Shown: in pieces, positions 60,120-64,000 of the stretch
Position numbering within the stretch: position 1 is the stretch's first letter
Layout of the letters: the number at the start of each line of letters is the position of its first letter
Assembly: GCA_945643635.1 (NCBI GenBank)
Contig: CALZFC010000133.1
Span: 1-64,000, forward strand
Origin: Allodiplogaster sudhausi
Taxonomy: Eukaryota; Nematoda; Chromadorea; Rhabditida; Diplogasteridae
Length of the DNA stretch: 64,000 nt
Direction of reading: 5' to 3'
The notes under the pieces: model-generated
Told to the model about the DNA's origin: nothing
The model's input: the letters and a program-made list of their open reading frames with translations, nothing else
Database searches by the model: none
Program-made: the position numbers and the translations under genes

Positions 60120-61916
60120 CTTAATGGTTTATTCTATATAATTTAAGTGAGAATTAAGACATAAGGGACAAGAAGTTGTAATTAATCTAACATCTTCCAG
60201 TAAACAGTGAATGAAGAACCATTCAAACAAACAGGAGAATAATTAATCAATGTTAAAAATAGAGAAATCATTTATATTTTAAAAAAAAATTACATACCGT
60301 AGTCTAAGTACTTGCTCGGGAAGATGACTGCCGCAGCAACTCTTCACAACTGCAAAACTAATAGGTTAAGATGTTAATAAAACTGCCAAATAAACTATCA
60401 AAACTATAAGGAATACAAATTTAGAGGTTTCTTTTTATTATAAAAGAAACAATATTCAAAAACAAAAAAAAATACTAACCTTCCACATGAAGAAAAGGCT
60501 CCTCTCCTCCGTGTGCGCGATGATGTGAATCGTGCAGCCCCTACGATCAAATTAATTTCGATAAATACTTATTGTTAGTAATTATGTTACAGTATATTAA
60601 GCTTTAATCTATATTAATTTACTCAATGTCAATATAAAATACATTTAAAGAATTAAGTCATAAAAGTTGCCTGAATGGAACAAATATATAACGCTATATA
60701 ATGCTTTTAGGATCTCACCTGGTACTCCCTATAGGAGCAAGAGAAGAACCGACAAGTTGACCCAGCTAGCAGCTCTTGACAACTGCAAAATGCAGGGTTT
60801 GCATCTTTATGAATCTGCCAAACGCTACGAAAGATATATGCTCTTACTTACTACTACTCCCTGAAGGAGTCAGAGACAAACCGACAAATTCACTGAGCTA
60901 CTCTTAAAGAATCAAATTATGAAAAAATGGAACTTACTTGTTGCTCCCTGTAGCAGCAATATAACTTGTTGTTGATGTCCGCACAAGAAAGTCGACACGA
61001 GCAGAAACGTGAAAGTAAAAGAATTTTATAAGGAAATTGGTGATAAGCTTTAAAAGAATTAAGAAAAAAAGATACACAGCTGCTAACCTAAAGTACCCCG
61101 GCCTCGCGGATGGAGTACACACTTGAGAGAAGACGCGTGAAAGAGGCTTCAAAACTGAAAAAGCTCACAGAAACTGAAATTTTAAAATAAAACTCGGTGC
61201 AAGAAACACTTCAACTTAAATTGGGCACGTTATACTAAATATTGCGCAACTAACTAATAAAAGATCTAAGAGTGTCATCTAAATCTAAAGATGAAATACC
61301 AAAAATAAAAGAATTATGCTGAAACACCCACCGAGCCTTTCGTCCCGATCACGGCGCAAGGTCGCACAATTGTAGATGCGCAGAACAACGTGACCTGCTT
61401 GCTACCTCATCTTCCTGAATGAAAACAATCTAAAGTAACTTAATTAACTAACAATAAACATCAAAATATCAAACAACAAGTGAAAGAAAGGTTCTTGGCG
61501 CTTATATCCTTGAATGCGCAAGAACGACAAGTACGCAAGTACCACTTATTGGCACAATTTCAGTTTGTGGGTTCGTAATAGTTATATTCACTGGGGTGAA
61601 AAACACTTCACTCTTACTACTGCACCGAAGTGTTTTTTCTTCAACATCTATATTTCTCAAGTGTTTTTGCCCCAAGTCTATGGCGATTTCGCGATCGCAA
61701 ACGTATTTTTTCTTGTGTGTGTATGCTTGTCTCTCTCTCTCTCTCTCTCTCTCTTTAAGTAATTTCTTCTACACCCTACTCAAGCTGATTACTTATTCTT
61801 CAAAGTGGTTTCTTATAGGAAGAAACGTTTTCCTCTACCAAGTGGCTTCGCTACCACCTTTTTGTTCTCTTTCCAGCTGTCTCGATCTGTCACTCACCTT
61901 TTTGCTCTCACTATCG

Positions 61917-61947
<31 letters not shown>

Positions 61948-62285
61948 ATCTTTATTTCTCTCTCTTTCTCTCATCTCTCTGCCTCTTTTCTACCAGTTTT
62001 CCTTGCCAGTTAACATCATATTTGGACATCGTCTTTTATGTATTGATTTCATTGCCTTAATTTCCTGACATCTCAATAATTTTATATTTTGGGCATGAAG
62101 AAGTTCTCGAGATTTAAAGAATACAAACAAAACCATGTCAAACGCATCTATAGGCCCAAATCAAGTTTTAGAGGCCGCTGATATGTATCTCCTTATATCA
62201 GTGGCCTCGAAAAAAGATGAGCGTCGATTAGCGAGAATTCGATTTAGTCAACGGAATTAGGACAAAATTACGTCTGCATGAATAT
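60120..62285. other. Transposon-flank and low-complexity region
   Basis: No supported gene. Short related pieces (CTCCCT(A/G)(T/A)AGGAGC-like, ACAACTGCAAAA) recur at about 60340, 60725, 60860 and 60945 and may be degenerate subterminal repeats of the adjacent transposon. CT microsatellites lie at 61731-61755 and 61917-61985. A small hairpin at 62171-62208 pairs GAGGCCGCTGATAT with ATATCAGTGGCCTC (one mismatch). Confidence 0.5.
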
Positions 62286-62360
62286 TTAGAAAGAAGCGAT
62301 CGCTGCAAGAGAGTAGAGAATTGCGAAGAAAACAAGGAGGCAGACTACGGAATTCGTTGC
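62286..62360 (-). pseudogene. Orphan GPI-tail exon of the CCM family
   Basis: After an acceptor GTTCAG the exon reads ATNSVVCLLVFFAILYSLAA and on to ...IASF and TAA (25 codons), in line with the last exon of the 27488 gene (...FSAILFSLAAIALF, stop). No other family exon is found to its right before the MSP gene, so it is a detached piece. Confidence 0.6.
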
Positions 62361-63075
62361 CTGAACATTGTCACGAATTTTCTGAATATAGATACAAACA
62401 TATGTATACATGAAATCAGATCAAAGGTGGATCACAAATGGAATATTTCTATTCCTACGACACTTGAATTTATTTAATGTTATTTTTGTGTGATAAATCT
62501 TGCTATCGAGAAGAAGAAAAATCGCTTCTCAAGAGTATTATGATTGTTCTTTTCTCTTTTCGTGAACGAGCAGAGCCGGCTGTGCCGAGATGTAGAGAGA
62601 GCCCGGCGCGCTGAGCCAGCGAAAACTACATATTTTTGTAGATTTGCCACCTCTGGTTACAAGCACGACACGTCTATAGTAGTAGTCAACGGAACAACTA
62701 TCAAACGCATGTAAATATAGTGTGTTCAAATTAAATCCGTTTTTACTATACATGAATTTCTATTTTCGATATTCGCATCCTTTAGTTGTTCACCAATTGC
62801 TCGTTCAAGCCAATAATAGAATGAAAGCACTATGACCTGAAAAATAATTAGCGTTGAAAGAACCACTTGGATGAATCCCCTTGAATGCTGCACGGTTTCA
62901 TTTTACATTCTCAGGTTTACTCCATTTGTTGGGAGCACACTGGATTGAAGTGGACAAGGAGAAGAAGCGGAAGGTCACTCTGCGGCCAACAGCTTAATCA
63001 TCGTCTCTCCATAGATTTCGCGCGAAAAGAAAGAACGCTGAACAAAGAATGAAAAGAAATAATGAGAGGACATTC
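62361..63075. other. Intergenic, no feature seen
   Basis: Downstream flank of the MSP-domain gene. Nothing recognised. Confidence 0.5.
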
Positions 63076-63577
63076 TCATTCTCTCCAGCTTGCATTGAAG
63101 AGAGCGGCGGGGTCCGTACAGTTCTCGGTCACTTTCGCGTACATGATGCCCAGCTTGTCGTACTTCGGCTTTCCCTTCTGTAACGGAAAGGTGTTGCAAA
63201 AGTGCGTGTGGAGTGCGCGATAGAAAGAGAAGAGGAAGACTGGCAATGCGAGTGATGACGATGGTCTGCGTCTCGCCCACTTTGATCACTCCAGACTCCA
63301 TGTTCACGGAGTAGTTCGAGTCATCCATCGCGTGAACCTACCCATGGATTAGGTATAGCAGATCACAAATTTCATAGATTAAAATGCACAAATGCACTAG
63401 ATTAATAGGAAAATACTAAAATGAAGTGGCAGATTAGAGTGGGGGAAACACTGGATAGATGAGTGGAACCTTGAAGGCCAGCGGGAGGGCGGTGTGGTTG
63501 GTCATCTTGTGAGTGGAAGTCCCACCAGCAGCAGAGATTGGGCAGGTCGGAGGATCGATAGACAGTTCAATACCCAT
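63076..63577 (-). CDS. Small MSP-domain (major sperm protein-like) protein, 100 aa
   Basis: Three exons: 63577-63470 (IELSIDPPTCPISAAGGTST, NHTALPLAFK), 63337-63245 (DDSNYSVNMESGVIKVGETQ, TIVITRI) and 63177-63076 (KGKPKYDKLGIMYAKV, TDPAALFNASWRE, stop). The order SIDPP, AAGGTSTHK, LAFKV, GVI..G.T..IVITR, PK.DKL matches the MSP domain of small nematode sperm proteins (the MSD/SSP type), cytosolic beta-sandwich proteins tied to amoeboid sperm. At about 100 residues it has the length of that group. Intron 2 must begin with GC (ATT|GCCAGTC) to keep frame; the nearby GT would shift it. Confidence 0.82.
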
Positions 63578-64000
63578 GGCTTAGGAGGAAGAAGGAACGC
63601 GGAAACGGCAGGTTTCTCTGGAGAATGAACACAACAACACCCATCCAGTCGCTTTTATACTCTGTTCAATCTGAACTTATAAAAATTTGCATCTTCCTTC
63701 AACGCACTTAAAATGCAGCTATTTTGTGTTAGTTTACATATGCATTAGTGAGTAAGACAATTCAGTTAAATTTTCAGCCAAAATATGATACGTACATACA
63801 ACTCGCAAATTGTAAGGTGTAAAGATTTTGCATCATTTCCATATTGTTTTTGCATCATTGGTGCCATTGAGTTTCAAAAAAGTATAAATTTCAAAAGGTT
63901 ATATACATAGTTGTTGACACCATATCACTTCCCTTCTCCGTCCACATCATTCTGGACTCATTATGAGAGGAAGTAAGGATCGCGAGGATGTGCGCCGCTC
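63578..64000. promoter_or_regulatory. Upstream region of the MSP-domain gene
   Basis: AT-rich region 5' of the minus-strand MSP gene, running to the window end. No specific motif is claimed. Confidence 0.35.

Overview
The window looks like nematode nuclear DNA. It has small exons separated by short introns with TTTCAG-type acceptors, a small major-sperm-protein (MSP) domain gene, a TRPA-1 channel gene, and mobile DNA in many introns and gaps. The clade cannot be fixed from the sequence. Exon models were built by hand from splice-site and reading-frame agreement, so exon edges are inferences.

Region by region. (1) 1-16.1 kb is a tandem satellite of about 170 bp per unit, roughly 95 copies. 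The first ~6 kb is full of one-base indels. A perfect 22-bp palindrome lies at its right edge. (2) 16.5-34.7 kb is a repeatedly duplicated accessory locus. Minus-strand copies encode a secreted protein made of two similar cysteine modules (pattern: TINGxxYK, CPDxx, FxW, LQxAY, CCM), a Thr-rich stalk and a hydrophobic tail that looks like a GPI signal. One copy (27488 to 23848) can be assembled as a 401-residue ORF. One is scrambled by an internal inversion (16.5-17.9 kb) and one is frame-broken (31-32.8 kb). Between them lie plus-strand genes for type I membrane proteins with Thr-rich stalks: a 98-aa gene at 21566-22408 and a 316-aa gene at 28329-30392. The intact GPI-type gene and the 316-aa gene are divergent, and the intergenic block between them is itself duplicated at 17.9-19.1 kb.

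(3) 36.8-49.6 kb is a TRPA-1 (ankyrin TRP channel) gene on the plus strand. It is expanded by a tRNA-derived SINE (39.2 kb) and by two fold-back insertions (42.2-46.05 kb) in the intron between the ankyrin part and the membrane part. (4) 50.4-51.8 kb holds a third mucin-like membrane gene (143 aa). 53.0-55.1 kb holds a seven-helix receptor-like gene with a frameshift. (5) 56.4-57.3 kb is a fourth copy of the two-module family, cut off just before a degenerate CACTA-like transposase gene (57.6-60.1 kb, minus). (6) 62.3 kb has an orphan GPI-tail exon. 63.08-63.58 kb has the MSP-domain gene.

The most unusual content is the duplicated locus of paired, divergently transcribed surface-protein genes with an unrecognised two-module ectodomain. 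The set of inverted repeats (a 52-bp perfect palindrome in a coding exon, a ~3 kb fold-back, a 55-bp fold-back) and several mobile elements with visible terminal repeats are also notable.
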